Shown: positions 34,712 through 44,523 of the stretch, in pieces
Layout: every line of letters starts with the position of its first letter
How positions within the stretch are numbered: the first letter of the stretch is position 1
Assembly (NCBI GenBank): GCA_013388675.1
Contig: JACAEW010000140.1
Span: 1-44,523 of the forward strand
DNA length: 44,523 bases
Reading direction: 5' to 3'
Source: Syntrophaceae bacterium
GTDB taxonomy: Bacteria > Desulfobacterota > SM23-61
The notes under the pieces: model-generated
Seen by the model: only the letters and a program-made list of their open reading frames with translations
Database searches by the model: none
What the model was told of the DNA's origin: nothing
Made by a program: the position numbers and the translations under genes

Positions 34712-34894
34712 AAATTGCAGGATTTGACGCCCGAAAGGCAATTCAAGGAACGAGGGGAAGAAGGGGAATTCAAATCGGCCGGGGGAGGCAAAGGATGGAC
34801 AGGGTCTTTCCACCCAATGGGTATCCGAAGCAAGAGCGCTCCATATAAGAATCGCCCCGGATGCCGTGGTCGGTCTCCTGGATTCCTGGCAGGG

Positions 34895-37800
34895 TCATGG
34901 ATACGGCCTTGCCGGTTGGCCGGGATTACCGGGGTCCTTTCGGGTTTTGATCCCTCCCAGGCTGCGGTTTGCCAGAACAGGAAATAGAACCCCCCCTCCC
35001 ATGGCCAGCATGTCCGGAAGATTCAAAGAAGGGACCCCCACCAGCCGGTTCAACCCGGGAACGAAGGAGGAGAGAACCCGCGTCCCGAGGGCCGCCCAAA
35101 AAACCGCCGTCAGAATGGGATTCCCAGGGCGGGGAACAGACCCGGGAGCACCCTTCTTTGACCTCCGGATGGAAAAAGCATGGGCCAGGACGCCGGTGTG
35201 GAGGGTTTGATAAGCCAAGGTTCCGGCCTGAGGGCCGCAGCCATGTCGCAAGATCCCGTAAGCTCCCACCCCGGCGGCGCCGGCGGCGATGAGCATCGCT
35301 TCCCGATTGGTTTCCCGGAGATTCGGCAAGGCGAAGGGGTCCGGCAGGCGATCCGGAGGCAAATGGGGATCGGGGAAGTCGAAGCAAAAACCCAGGACCA
35401 TCAGGCTCGTCCACAGGGAATCCAGGGGCTGGGAGCGGTAGCCAAGGTTGGCCGCCGTCGCGGCGGAGAGAAAGATCATTTCGCCCAGGGAGGCAATGAA
35501 CAGGAAATGAAGAGCCCTTTCCATGTTCCGGTAAAGGGAACGGCCCGCCTGGATGGCCGGGATGAGGGTGTGGAGTTCGTCCCTCTCTAGGACCAGGTCG
35601 GCCGCCCGCAGGGCCGTTTCCTTGCCGCTGATCCCCAGGGTCACTCCCACGTCAGCCATGCGGAGCGCCGGGGCGTCATTGATCCCATCCCCGACCATGG
35701 CCACCACCTGGCCCGAATTCTGGTAGGACTGAATGATCTGGGATTTCATGGACGGGCTGACTTTGGCGAAGACGTGGACGCGCGTGGCCAGGGACTGGCG
35801 GATTTCGGCGGGAACATCGGCGAGGAGGCCCGCGTCAAGAATCTTCATATCCTCGACGCCACTGATTCCCAATTTCTTGCCGATGGCATAGGCCGTAGGG
35901 GTTTGGTCGCCGGTGATGATGACCGTCTCGATTCCCAGGTGATGAAGACCGGCGATAAGCTTCCGGGCGTCCTTCCGCAGGGGGTCGGCCATGCCGATCA
36001 AACCCACCCAAATGAACCCCTTTTCATGTTCGTCGCCTGTTTCATCCGCAGAATAGGCGACCCCGAGAACCCGGAGGGCATCGCTGGCCATCTCCACATT
36101 CATCGATTCGATGACCCTGCGGTCTTCCGGCAGGAGAGGAACGACGTCGCCGTCCTTCAAATGCCGGTCGCACTTCTCCAGGACATCGAAAGGACTGCCT
36201 TTGATGGCGAAGAGTTCCTGGTTTTCAGGGGTTCGATGCAAGGAGGAAATAAAAGGGCGATTCTCTGAGCGAAAGGTCATGCGTTGAACGGGAAAGGCTC
36301 CGCGCAATTCTCCCACGGAAAAACCGGCCTTCAGGGCCAGCCGGAGGAGGGTCATTTCCGTGGAAGACCCGCGCAGGATGGCATGCCCGTCTTCCTCCAG
36401 GAATTCGGCTTCGTTGCACAAGACCGATATCTTGAGCAGTTGAAAGAGGTCAAAGCAAACGGATGGCCGAAGAAGCCGTTTTTCGAAGAAGAATTCGTCT
36501 TCCTCGACCTCGATCCTTTTCATTCCGCAGAATATGCGCAGGACGGTCATCCGATTCTGGGTGATCGTGCCGGTCTTGTCCAGGCAAACAACCTGGATCG
36601 CCCCCAGATTCCCCAGGGCGCCCAACCTCCGAACCCGGATGTGGTATTGCTTTAGGTTCCGGAGGGCGCCGGAAAGGAGGGCCGTGGCCAGGAAGGAGAA
36701 ACCCACGGGGAGGGCGGCGATAAAGACCGCCGGGGCCAGGCTAAGAAGCCGAAATCCCCCGTACCCGCGCAGAAGACCCAGCGCCAGGACGAAGCCGGCC
36801 CCGACGCAACCCCGCAAAAGCATCCGGCGGGCCATCCGATTCAGGAGCCGGATTGTGCGGGCCTCGGGGGGGAGAATTTCGCCCAGGAGGGTTTGGAGGC
36901 GGCCGAACTCGGTCGATCGTCCCGTGGCTACGACCACAGCCTTGCCGTTTCCGCCGGTGACCAGGGTCCCTTTGTAAACCATGTTGTGCCGTTCCGCCAC
37001 CGGAGTCCCGGGGGCCAGAGAAGCGGCGGTCTTGGGGGTGGGCAAGGATTCTCCGGTGAGGGCGGATTGGTCCACGGTCAGGTTTTTTGCCAGGATCACG
37101 CGCCCGTCGGCAGGCACCTCGATTCCCGCATGGAGAAGAAGGATATCGCCAGCTACAAGATCGGTTTCAGGTATTTCACGAAGGGCGGAATCCCGGATCA
37201 CCAAGGCGGTGGACTCTGAATCGCCCTCCTGGGTAAGGATGCTTTCCGCTCCCCTTTCCGTCAGATAGTCGATGACCGCGCCGGTGACCAGGGTCCCGAG
37301 TGTGAGGGCAGCCGTCGCCGGATTTCCGCGGATGAGAGTCAATACCCCGGTTATGCCCACCAAAGCACTGGAAAAGGACCTAAACTGGCTTGCCAGTATA
37401 TCGATGAAAGAGCGAGGGCGAAGCTCCCGGTAGGTATTCGGGCCCCAGCGCCGCAATCGACCACGGGCTGACTCGCCGCAGAGGCCTTGATCGGCGCTCG
37501 TTTCCATCTGCTGCAGCAGGTCTTCGGCACTCATGGAGTGCCAATGATTCAAGTCTGGAAAGCCGGAAGGTACAGCACTACCCCAGTTTTCCAGGACAGA
37601 ACCCTTCGGACCCGGGAGGATGAATGGCGCTTTTTGGCGGAGTCCCGGGGGGGAAAAGGGAGAACCGCCAATTCCCTGTCGATGAAATTCTTCGAGGATT
37701 TTTGTGAGGGGAGCAAGGACAACCTGCATCCCCCTGTCTGGATGGAAACGGATGATCAAATTTCCGGTGGCAGGGTTGGCCCGAACTTCCAAGACCTCGG

Positions 37801-37909
37801 GGATTAGGGAGAGTTTCCTTTCCAGAAAGGACTGAAGCCGGGAGGACCGGTGCAATCCGTGAACCTTGATTCTTGCTCTCCCCGGAATTTGGTGGAGGAT
37901 GCGGATCAT
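34895..37909 (-). CDS. P2-like P-type ATPase with N-terminal HMA-like domain; altered ion-binding motifs
   Basis: IRILHQIPGRARIKVHGLHRSSRL; LTGESLPTP; CLDKTGTITQN; ITGDQTPTAYAIGKKLGI; VGDGINDAPALRMADVGVTLG. Confidence 0.93.
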   Translation of the reverse strand: MIRILHQIPGRARIKVHGLHRSSRLQSFLERKLSLIPEVLEVRANPATGNLIIRFHPDRGMQVVLAPLTKILEEFHRQGIGGSPFSPPGLRQKAPFILPGPKGSVLENWGSAVPSGFPDLNHWHSMSAEDLLQQMETSADQGLCGESARGRLRRWGPNTYRELRPRSFIDILASQFRSFSSALVGITGVLTLIRGNPATAALTLGTLVTGAVIDYLTERGAESILTQEGDSESTALVIRDSALREIPETDLVAGDILLLHAGIEVPADGRVILAKNLTVDQSALTGESLPTPKTAASLAPGTPVAERHNMVYKGTLVTGGNGKAVVVATGRSTEFGRLQTLLGEILPPEARTIRLLNRMARRMLLRGCVGAGFVLALGLLRGYGGFRLLSLAPAVFIAALPVGFSFLATALLSGALRNLKQYHIRVRRLGALGNLGAIQVVCLDKTGTITQNRMTVLRIFCGMKRIEVEEDEFFFEKRLLRPSVCFDLFQLLKISVLCNEAEFLEEDGHAILRGSSTEMTLLRLALKAGFSVGELRGAFPVQRMTFRSENRPFISSLHRTPENQELFAIKGSPFDVLEKCDRHLKDGDVVPLLPEDRRVIESMNVEMASDALRVLGVAYSADETGDEHEKGFIWVGLIGMADPLRKDARKLIAGLHHLGIETVIITGDQTPTAYAIGKKLGISGVEDMKILDAGLLADVPAEIRQSLATRVHVFAKVSPSMKSQIIQSYQNSGQVVAMVGDGINDAPALRMADVGVTLGISGKETALRAADLVLERDELHTLIPAIQAGRSLYRNMERALHFLFIASLGEMIFLSAATAANLGYRSQPLDSLWTSLMVLGFCFDFPDPHLPPDRLPDPFALPNLRETNREAMLIAAGAAGVGAYGILRHGCGPQAGTLAYQTLHTGVLAHAFSIRRSKKGAPGSVPRPGNPILTAVFWAALGTRVLSSFVPGLNRLVGVPSLNLPDMLAMGGGVLFPVLANRSLGGIKTRKDPGNPGQPARPYP

Positions 37910-38053
37910 CGTTTCCCTTCGCCGCTTTTTCTGATTCGGGCACCATCGGCCCCTTTGTTCTTCAGCATGTTATTCCAGGTGCCTCGATTCTGCAACCCTC
38001 TTTTCATAGGGTCTTTTTCGCCCCGGGAAGACTGGGCCGGATTTTTTTCTTTT

Positions 38054-38080
38054 TTTACAAAAAAGTAAACCAGCCATAAC
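38054..38080 (+). promoter_or_regulatory. Weak promoter-like site TTTACA-N5-GTAAAC-N4-CATAAC
   Basis: One good half-site and correctly spaced -10-like element; the second half-site is poor. Confidence 0.25.
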
Positions 38081-38142
38081 GGTGTTTTGTTATTCTATTC
38101 CTGAGAAAGGACCTGAATGTTCCCGGAAATTTATTCGATGCG

Positions 38143-38961
38143 ATGAAAAACCTCTGGGGCTCTTTCGGACAAAGAACGGTTGGGTACGGCGGATTAAGGG
38201 TTTTGAATCCTTTTCCTTCAGGGTTGAGAAAAAGAATCGACAGACTTCCCCGGGGGCTAGCCTTGGCCTGCGGGGTCCTTTTTTCAGCCCTTGTCCTTTT
38301 GTTCGCCTCGCTTCTCCTCCGGAATATTTTCCAGCCGCTTCTTGCTCCTCTCATCGAACTGGAAAATTTTAAACAGGCCTTGCAAAGATGGCAGGGGGAT
38401 TTCGGCTCCTGGATGCCGGTGATCTTTATCCTGGTCCACGCATCCCAGGTGGTGGCTGCGCCCATTCCGGGGGAGGTGACCGGATTCATGGCCGGCCTAC
38501 TGTTCGGAGTCCATCCCGGTTTTTTGTATTCCATGGTGGGCCTCATCCTCGGTTCCTGCCTGGATTTCTACTTGGGGAGGTGGCTGGGAAAACACCTTCT
38601 CCATAAGGTAATTCCCCGGGAGATCCTGGAGAATTTCGGGTTTCTCCTCAAGAAGGAGGGAAAGCTCATCGCCTTCCTCCTTTTTTTGCTTCCCGGATTC
38701 CCCAAGGATTTTCTAAGCTATTTTCTGGGAATGACTCCCATGAACTTCGGGGCCTTCGTTTTGGTGATGGCCGCCGGGAGAGCCCCGGCCACATGGGTCC
38801 TGGCCCTTCAGGGGGCCCAGGTCGCCCGGGGAAATTATCCGGTCTTCTGGGGGCTCATCGGCGCGGCGGCTATCCTTCTGCTCGTCTTCTATGCCTATCG
38901 GAAAAGGATGTACGGTTGGATACGCCGAAGGTCATGGCCAGGGAATTACCCGGTTCATTGA
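38143..38961 (+). CDS. TVP38/TMEM64 (VTT/DedA-like) membrane protein
   Basis: ILVHASQVVAAPIPGEVTGFMAGLLFGVHPGFLYSMVGLILGSCLDFYLGRWLGK...FLLFLLPGFPKDFLSYFLGMTPM. Confidence 0.9.
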   Translation: MKNLWGSFGQRTVGYGGLRVLNPFPSGLRKRIDRLPRGLALACGVLFSALVLLFASLLLRNIFQPLLAPLIELENFKQALQRWQGDFGSWMPVIFILVHASQVVAAPIPGEVTGFMAGLLFGVHPGFLYSMVGLILGSCLDFYLGRWLGKHLLHKVIPREILENFGFLLKKEGKLIAFLLFLLPGFPKDFLSYFLGMTPMNFGAFVLVMAAGRAPATWVLALQGAQVARGNYPVFWGLIGAAAILLLVFYAYRKRMYGWIRRRSWPGNYPVH

Positions 38962-38977
38962 GGTCACGCCGGGAAGC

Positions 38978-41080
38978 TCAAGGGACTAAGGAGAAGAGGA
39001 TTTTTCCCCGTGCCTGGGCCGGGGGGGGGATTCCCATTAGCCGGGAGATCGTCGGGGCCAGGTCGACGGCATGGATGCCCGGGATCGGACCCTGCCGGCG
39101 GATTCCCGGGCCCGAGGCCAGGAATACGGCCCGCAGGTTGACTTGATGAGGAATGTCAACCAGGTTCGGCAGGTGCCCGTGGCTGCCGAAAAACGGGGCC
39201 AGGGCAATCCTTTTTTCGGGAGTGGAGGCATTGAACTGGTAGGGCGGACGGAGGACCGCCACCACATCGCCGCTTCTCGTGGGGTGGAGAGAATCACTCC
39301 CATCCACATTCCCCAGTTCCTCTTTCTTCAAGATTTTCAGAACCACCTGTTTGCCGGGATTCTCCGGGTCCTTAAGATTCCGAAAGGCGGCAAGAATCTC
39401 ATCCCGAACTTTTTCATAGTGGGCAGCAGGAACGACCCCGCCCGGGTCGCGTCCTTCAAGGCTGATGTAGACCTGCACCGTGGCCCCCGAATAACAGGCC
39501 TTAGCCAGAGTCGGGGCTCCCCCGGGGCGGCAATTGGCGGTCTGCGCGGTTGATTGTAAACCCGCATCCTCGAGTATCTTCCCGGTGTTGACCGCGTACC
39601 AGTGGGGGGCAAACCCGTGGTCGGAGGCGGCGAAAACCGTGACATAAGGTCCCATAAGCTGACGGGCTAGGGCGAGTTTGGCATCGGCGCCGGAATAGGC
39701 GCTGCGGATGTATCCTTCCCGTTCGGTGACGCGATGATCCAAGTCCCCTTGGCAGCGCCTCCGGTCATAGCAGGGATTGGGCGTACCATCCATATCCGAG
39801 GGGGTGATGAGTCCCAGAAAATGGTGTTGGAATTCGTCGGGAACGGGATAGCCCACCAGGGCGAGGTCCGTTTGGGGCTGCAGCGTCTCGAGAATAAACG
39901 TGGTAACGGCATTCCCGTAGGTCGCCTCCAGGTCGAGCCCCTGCTGGACGTAGGTTTCTTCGTCGATGATCCCCGCCTGCAGCGGGGCTGCGTCGGCCAG
40001 GATGTAGCCGGGGAGGTTCTCGGCGATGTATTTTTCCAGCCGATCTTCTCCCGGCCCTCCAGGCGGCAGCGAATTGCAGGCATCGGTTGTACATGTGGCC
40101 GTCACCCGGGCCACGGGGGTGAAATAAAGCTTGAACCTGCCCAGGTCGGGTTCCAGGATGATCAATTTCACGTAAAAACTTGCCGCCTGACCGGCCCGTG
40201 GCCCGGTTAACCCGCTCGGGCCGGGCAGCTTGACTTCCTTGAATTCACCCGAAGCCAAATCCACGGACTGGCAGGAGACATTTTTGGAACATCCGCCGGG
40301 CACCAGAATGACGCGATCGTAAGTCGGGAGTCCGTCAACCTGGCTGTCGAAAACATACACGTCGTAAACTCGATCCGGGTTCTCTGCGGGTTTCCAGGTT
40401 GGAATCTTGAATACCGCCTGCCTCGGGGGGGCGGCGGGGTCTCCCTTGGGGACGTTTATCCATCCATCGGCGGGCAAAAAGGAGGCCGCCTGATAGGAAA
40501 CTCCGAAGGCGGCAGCACCCGTTTCCTCCTCAGTGGAGAAAGGCGCGGCAAGGACCCCCCGGTTGGAAAAATAACTCCCGAATTCCACCGTCGGACCGGC
40601 GATCTTGGCGTTCAGCCCGCCCACCCAATGGACCTGGGCCACTTTCCTGCCTGCCCGTTCCGCGGCCGCGGCCAGGGTGTCGGCCTGAAGGATGTCGGGC
40701 ATAGAATAGAAAGTCGGTTTGTTGAAATCCCCGCCGATGCGGTGAAAGGTGTTGTTCGTGGAGCCGTGTTGCGCAGGGTATGCCCCCGTTGCAAGGGAGT
40801 ACCAGCAGACCCCGGAATTGGTGGGGAAGGGGGGAGCCATCCCGTTTTGCCCCAAGACTCCCTGGTCTATAAGCTGCCGATAGGTGGTCATGAAACCCTG
40901 CCGGGCGTAGCTTTCCATCAAGTCGGGCCGCATGCCGTCGGCGACGAAGAACAAAACTCTGGGGGCCGCCGGTTTTCCCTGCGCCAACCGATCCTGGGAG
41001 ACTTTTGAACCGGCTACACACCCTTGCCCCCAGAAAAATCCAAGGACTGCAGCGAGGAAGAAAAAAACTCTTTTGTTCAT
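38978..41080 (-). CDS. Secreted alkaline-phosphatase-superfamily protein (type I phosphodiesterase/nucleotide pyrophosphatase-like)
   Basis: [67 protein letters not shown]...[15 protein letters not shown]...[12 protein letters not shown]-terminal signal. Confidence 0.88.
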   Translation of the reverse strand: MNKRVFFFLAAVLGFFWGQGCVAGSKVSQDRLAQGKPAAPRVLFFVADGMRPDLMESYARQGFMTTYRQLIDQGVLGQNGMAPPFPTNSGVCWYSLATGAYPAQHGSTNNTFHRIGGDFNKPTFYSMPDILQADTLAAAAERAGRKVAQVHWVGGLNAKIAGPTVEFGSYFSNRGVLAAPFSTEEETGAAAFGVSYQAASFLPADGWINVPKGDPAAPPRQAVFKIPTWKPAENPDRVYDVYVFDSQVDGLPTYDRVILVPGGCSKNVSCQSVDLASGEFKEVKLPGPSGLTGPRAGQAASFYVKLIILEPDLGRFKLYFTPVARVTATCTTDACNSLPPGGPGEDRLEKYIAENLPGYILADAAPLQAGIIDEETYVQQGLDLEATYGNAVTTFILETLQPQTDLALVGYPVPDEFQHHFLGLITPSDMDGTPNPCYDRRRCQGDLDHRVTEREGYIRSAYSGADAKLALARQLMGPYVTVFAASDHGFAPHWYAVNTGKILEDAGLQSTAQTANCRPGGAPTLAKACYSGATVQVYISLEGRDPGGVVPAAHYEKVRDEILAAFRNLKDPENPGKQVVLKILKKEELGNVDGSDSLHPTRSGDVVAVLRPPYQFNASTPEKRIALAPFFGSHGHLPNLVDIPHQVNLRAVFLASGPGIRRQGPIPGIHAVDLAPTISRLMGIPPPAQARGKILFSLVP

Positions 41081-41405
41081 GCTGGGGGGCCTTTAGGCAG
41101 GTCCCGGGTCCCCTCGAGGTCTTGACCCGATCCCAATAGGGTTTGGGCCTCTATTCTTTCGCCAGCCACTTTCAGGAGATCGAGGGTCTGCTGCTGGTTG
41201 CGGCATAGGCAGGCCCAGCAGCCAGTTGGGCCCTCGGCCAAGCGGCCCAGTCCGTCCGCATCGGGCAAGACCCCACACCGTGTCGCCAGGGTCAAGTCGC
41301 GAGCCCGGAGGCGGAATCCGTCGGCAAGCGACCAAGAAGCTAAAAGTTGGGTAATTGGACTCATGGCGATGCGCGAAGCAAGATGGGTCCACAGAACCCC
41401 CTACA

Positions 41406-42743
41406 TTATGTCCCCACCGTTTCCAGCGCCTCTCGCATGATGGTTACGATCCTGTCCACCTCATCCTCGCTGATGATCAGCGGGGGGGCAAAAGCCAGAA
41501 TATCGCCGATGCTGCGGGTGAAAAGGCCGCGATCCAGGCAGGCCTGGCGCACCTTGTTGCCCAGATTGGCCGGGGCTTTACTTTCCTTGTCGGCCACCAA
41601 TTCCACCGCGCACATTAACCCCAGGCCGCGCACATCGCCCACCTTGGGGAACTCGAGCAGCGATTGCAGCCCGGCCAGCAGGCGCCGGCCGCGTTGCTTG
41701 GCCCGTTCGGCCAACCCCCCACGCTCCAGAATGTCCAGGTTTTTCAACCCCACCGCGCAGCAGGTAGGATGGCCTGAATAGGTGTAGGCATGCATCCACC
41801 GCTGGCCATACTCCGCTGTCCGAATCGCATCGCGGATTTCATCGGAAATCTGGATGCCTCCCAGGGGCAGGTAGCCGCTGGTGATGCCCTTGGCAAAAGA
41901 CATGATATCGGGCTGAACCCCCCACCGTCGCAGGGCAAACCAATCTCCGGTACGGCCAAACCCGGTAATCACTTCATCGGCGATCAGCAGCACCTGGTGG
42001 CGATCGCAAATTTGGCGCAGATGGGGAAAATAATCATCCGGCGGCACAATTACTCCCCCGGCCCCCTGAACCGGCTCGGCGATGACTGCGCCCACCGTAT
42101 CCGGTCCCTCGCGCAGAATGGCCTCCTCCACCAGGCGGGCTGCCGCCTGGCCGATGGTTTCGCCCGCTTTGACCTCGCCGTCAAAGCGGTAGGGATAAGG
42201 CGCGGCCACATGAACAAAGCCCGGTACGCGGGGCTCAAACATCTCCCAATACATAGGAAGGCCCGTGGCGCTCATGGCCGCCAGGGTGACGCCATGATAG
42301 GCCCGGTGACGGGCGATGATTTTGACCTTGCCCGGCTTGCCCTTGCGCTTCCAATAGTAGCGCACCGTTTTAAAGGCGCTTTCGTTCGCTTCGGCCCCGC
42401 CGGAGGCGAAGTAGGTGGTGTTCAAGTTGGGGTAGGCAAAGCCGGCCAATCTTTCGGCCAGCTCGATGGCTCGCAGATTGGACGAGCCGATGTAGGTGGA
42501 ACAGAAAGCCAGTTCGCTCATTTGTTTGCGGGCGGCCTCGGCCAATTCCGTGTTGCCGTGGCCGATGAGCACATTCCACAAACCGGCCAGGCCGTCGATG
42601 TACTCTTTTCCTTCCACCGTTCTTAACCATACCCCATGGCCCGATTCGATGAGCAGCGGGGCCCGGTGGTCTGTCGGGTGGTGTAACGGATGGAGCAAAT
42701 GGTCCTGGTCCTGCTCAAGCAGGGTGTTTGGGTTCGGCATCAT
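41406..42743 (-). CDS. Class III pyridoxal-phosphate aminotransferase
   Basis: GVWLRTVEGKEYIDGLAGLWNVLIGHG; FASGGAEANESAFKTVRYYW; VIAEPVQGAGGVIVPPDDYF; LLIADEVITGFGRTG; SFAKGITSGYLPLGG. Confidence 0.95.
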   Translation of the reverse strand: MMPNPNTLLEQDQDHLLHPLHHPTDHRAPLLIESGHGVWLRTVEGKEYIDGLAGLWNVLIGHGNTELAEAARKQMSELAFCSTYIGSSNLRAIELAERLAGFAYPNLNTTYFASGGAEANESAFKTVRYYWKRKGKPGKVKIIARHRAYHGVTLAAMSATGLPMYWEMFEPRVPGFVHVAAPYPYRFDGEVKAGETIGQAAARLVEEAILREGPDTVGAVIAEPVQGAGGVIVPPDDYFPHLRQICDRHQVLLIADEVITGFGRTGDWFALRRWGVQPDIMSFAKGITSGYLPLGGIQISDEIRDAIRTAEYGQRWMHAYTYSGHPTCCAVGLKNLDILERGGLAERAKQRGRRLLAGLQSLLEFPKVGDVRGLGLMCAVELVADKESKAPANLGNKVRQACLDRGLFTRSIGDILAFAPPLIISEDEVDRIVTIMREALETVGT

Positions 42744-43192
42744 AACGACCTCCAGATGATTTAGGGTCTTTCAAATGGCCTCGTTACAATTGGGAGGGTC
42801 CCGTAAAAAGCCGGAAATAGGACTTCCCCGTCGATGGGAAGCGGAAAAAAGGTCCCACCGAGCCCATAACGGGGTCCGTGGGCAAGAATTTTATACCGGC
42901 CATGCGGACGCACCCGCATTCTTAGTTCTAAGTGCTCGGGCATCCTTTTCCATTTTACCGGTTTTCATGGGAAAAGAAAGAACATTCGATATTGAACCTG
43001 GATCGCTTTCAGTCTGACCTCTCGGGGGGGGAGCGCTGTTTTCCTACCGCTAACTGAAGACGGGATCTCGCAACTGTTCAGCCAAACGAGAAAAGATTTC
43101 CCAATAGGCGAGGAACCCTGGAAATCCCCCTTGATCCCCCTTTATCAAAACGGGAAATTCGCTTTGATTTTTCTAAATCAATTAAAAAAGCT

Positions 43193-43230
43193 CTCCTCCG
43201 TTTGATAAAGGCAAGCCGGGAGGAGTTTTT
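43193..43230. terminator. Candidate bidirectional terminator
   Basis: CTCCTCC ... GGAGGAG followed by TTTTT on plus; the minus strand ends GGAGGAGAGCTTTTTT. Confidence 0.5.
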
Positions 43231-43409
43231 GAGGAAGCCTTTTTAAATAGCTGAACATTCACACGATCTTTTATCCCGCCCAATTTCGAACACGGAATAA
43301 GGGAAGATTTCCCCTACCCCATCGGGATCGGAGGGGATTTATCCAGCGGCTCCATCCGGTAGGGTTCAACCCCCGATAGAAATTTCCCGGAATTCATCCC
43401 TCTTCTGCA

Positions 43410-43835
43410 TTAAACTTCTCGGGGCTGATCTCCTTCCTCTGTCCAGGCGCGGATTTTTTCCGACAATTCCTCATCCTCCAGGGCCTGCTGGCATTCAAGG
43501 CAATAGGCGGTGAAGGGCATGGCCAGAAGACGCTTTTCGCCGATCTGGCCGCCGCATTCTTCGCAAACCCCATAGGTGGAATCCTGCAGGCGCTCGAGCG
43601 CGGCGGCAATCCTCTTTAACTTTTCGGTGCATGAGATCATTTGTCGCCGGCTGATCTCCTGCTCAAACCCGAAATAGCCCAGGTCTCCTTCATCCCGGAT
43701 GGTGGAGGCGAAAAAGGTGGTTCCTTCCTTCATCCTCTTCCCTAATTCCTGCTTCAGGTGCGCCTCGAATTCCCGGTTCTTCTCCAGCAGCATTTTCTTG
43801 AGTCTCTCCTGCCGCCCCTTCATGGAAGTCGCCAT
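43410..43835 (-). CDS. TraR/DksA-type zinc-finger protein
   Basis: ALERLQDSTYGVCEECGGQIGEKRLLAMPFTAYCLECQQALE; start ATG at 43835 with GGAGG RBS (supplied ORF extends upstream to 44135). Confidence 0.9.
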   Translation of the reverse strand: MATSMKGRQERLKKMLLEKNREFEAHLKQELGKRMKEGTTFFASTIRDEGDLGYFGFEQEISRRQMISCTEKLKRIAAALERLQDSTYGVCEECGGQIGEKRLLAMPFTAYCLECQQALEDEELSEKIRAWTEEGDQPREV

Positions 43836-43960
43836 GTTTCCTCCTTCGCCACTGAATTGCCTCCTTTCCCATGCGGAAAGGATCGGCTTGAGCCTTATTA
43901 AGAAACAGGAAATATACGGCAGGATTATTGGCTTGTAAATTTTCAGACCCAATTCGCTTA

Positions 43961-44245
43961 AGAGATTATCCTTTAATAAGATTCTGTTGTTCAATCGCCC
44001 TTTGAAAAAGGGGGGCATAGGGGGATTTGCTTTAGATCGCTTTCGAAAAATCCGCCCTACCCCCGAAGGTGTGAAAAAGTTGGTTTGCGTCCTTTTGCTG
44101 TCATTCCAGCGCAAGCCGGAAGCCAGTCTTTTCAAACCCTTAAGAAATTCCTGGGCCCCGGTTTACACCGGGGTGACGACAAAGAAGCAATTTTTTCACA
44201 GCTTCCCCCTGCAAAAGGGAGAATATTATTTACCGACAAGCTCTA
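43961..44245. mobile_element. Second copy of the 3790-3932 MITE-like element, interrupted by a nested insertion
   Basis: AGAGATTATCCTTTAATAAGATTC ... GAATATTATTTACCGACAAGCTCTA; left core near-identical to the 3790 copy. Confidence 0.65.
44065..44204. mobile_element. Nested ~140-bp TIR element flanked by CCCCC
   Basis: gaaggtgtgaaaaagttg ... caattttttcacagctt imperfect TIRs, CCCCC at 44060-44064 and 44205-44209; carries gtcattcc...gggtgac internal palindrome. Confidence 0.55.
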
Positions 44246-44424
44246 CATTGTTCTCTGAATCAAGGCTGGGTCTTTGAATGGCCAGCTTTCCCGTTTTTTT
44301 GGGGGGCGCGGAGGGGAGAGGGATATGGGTTTTCATCCTCGATCGGTCAGAGAATAAGGAATGCTTCCCCCATGGGGGAAAAGGGGAGCGGGTCTGAAGG
44401 ATTTCCCCCCCCCCGCCGGAACCG

Positions 44425-44523
44425 TCAGGATTTGGAGACTTCGAGGATGAATTTTTGGATCCTGGCTTTGATTTCATCCCGGATGGTCCGGGCCTGGGAA
44501 AGCTGCTCCGCATGGGTCCCGGC
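44425..44523 (-). CDS. C-terminal fragment of ArsC-like/low-molecular-weight phosphatase-family protein (truncated by window)
   Basis: Minus strand ...GTHAEQLSQARTIRDEIKARIQKFILEVSKS*, resembling the C-terminal helix (FRxxRDEI) of that family. Confidence 0.4.
   Translation of the reverse strand, partial: AGTHAEQLSQARTIRDEIKARIQKFILEVSKS

Noticed and set aside
41077-41364. 95-aa minus-strand ORF with ATGA overlap to the 38978-41080 phosphatase gene
   Set aside because: No recognisable family, no ribosome-binding site, and a competing overlapping ORF in another frame; not supported enough to call.
1-44523. tRNA/rRNA genes or complete transposase-bearing IS elements
   Set aside because: No tRNA cloverleaf signatures, rRNA segments or full transposase ORFs were recognised by eye; the zinc-ribbon at 15563 resembles transposase-type ribbons but has no transposase partner.

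Overview
The 44.5 kb window is a GC-rich bacterial chromosome segment, probably deltaproteobacterial/Desulfobacterota-like judging from gene style. It is dense with membrane-transport, phosphatase, lipid-related and signalling genes.

Main blocks, left to right:
- PIN-toxin remnant
- LytTR regulator and LytS-type kinase
- two SCP2-domain fusion proteins
- VapBC-like pair
- EEP nuclease/phosphatase
- operon DUF5132 / HMA-like / P-type ATPase / divergent MetK / DUF3562
- convergent operon zinc ribbon / HMA-like / P1B ATPase
- phasin-like protein and degenerate AarF/UbiB
- alkaline phosphatase and YibE/F
- zinc ribbon and BtaB-like methyltransferase
- TelA / binding protein / XpaC / VWA operon
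- PHP-glycosyltransferase fusion and GT2
- hybrid histidine kinase and orphan PstS
- third HMA-like P-type ATPase
- VTT/TVP38 protein, nucleotide pyrophosphatase-like phosphatase, class III aminotransferase, DksA/TraR protein, partial ArsC-like gene

The most interesting signal is a repeated promoter architecture, TTNANA-N5-TTNACA-N4-(-10-like), in front of several of these operons. Sites include pstS and an alkaline phosphatase. It resembles an 11-bp-period PhoP/PhoB direct-repeat box. This suggests an undescribed phosphate-starvation island coupling unusual P-type ATPases, a divergent SAM synthetase-like protein, a betaine-lipid-type methyltransferase and glycosyltransferases. In addition, a 233-bp TIR element sits between the pstS box and the pstS ORF, and several core enzymes (AarF kinase, two of the P-type ATPases, MetK) have lost canonical motif residues. 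All calls come from reading the sequence and the supplied ORFs; no database search was run.
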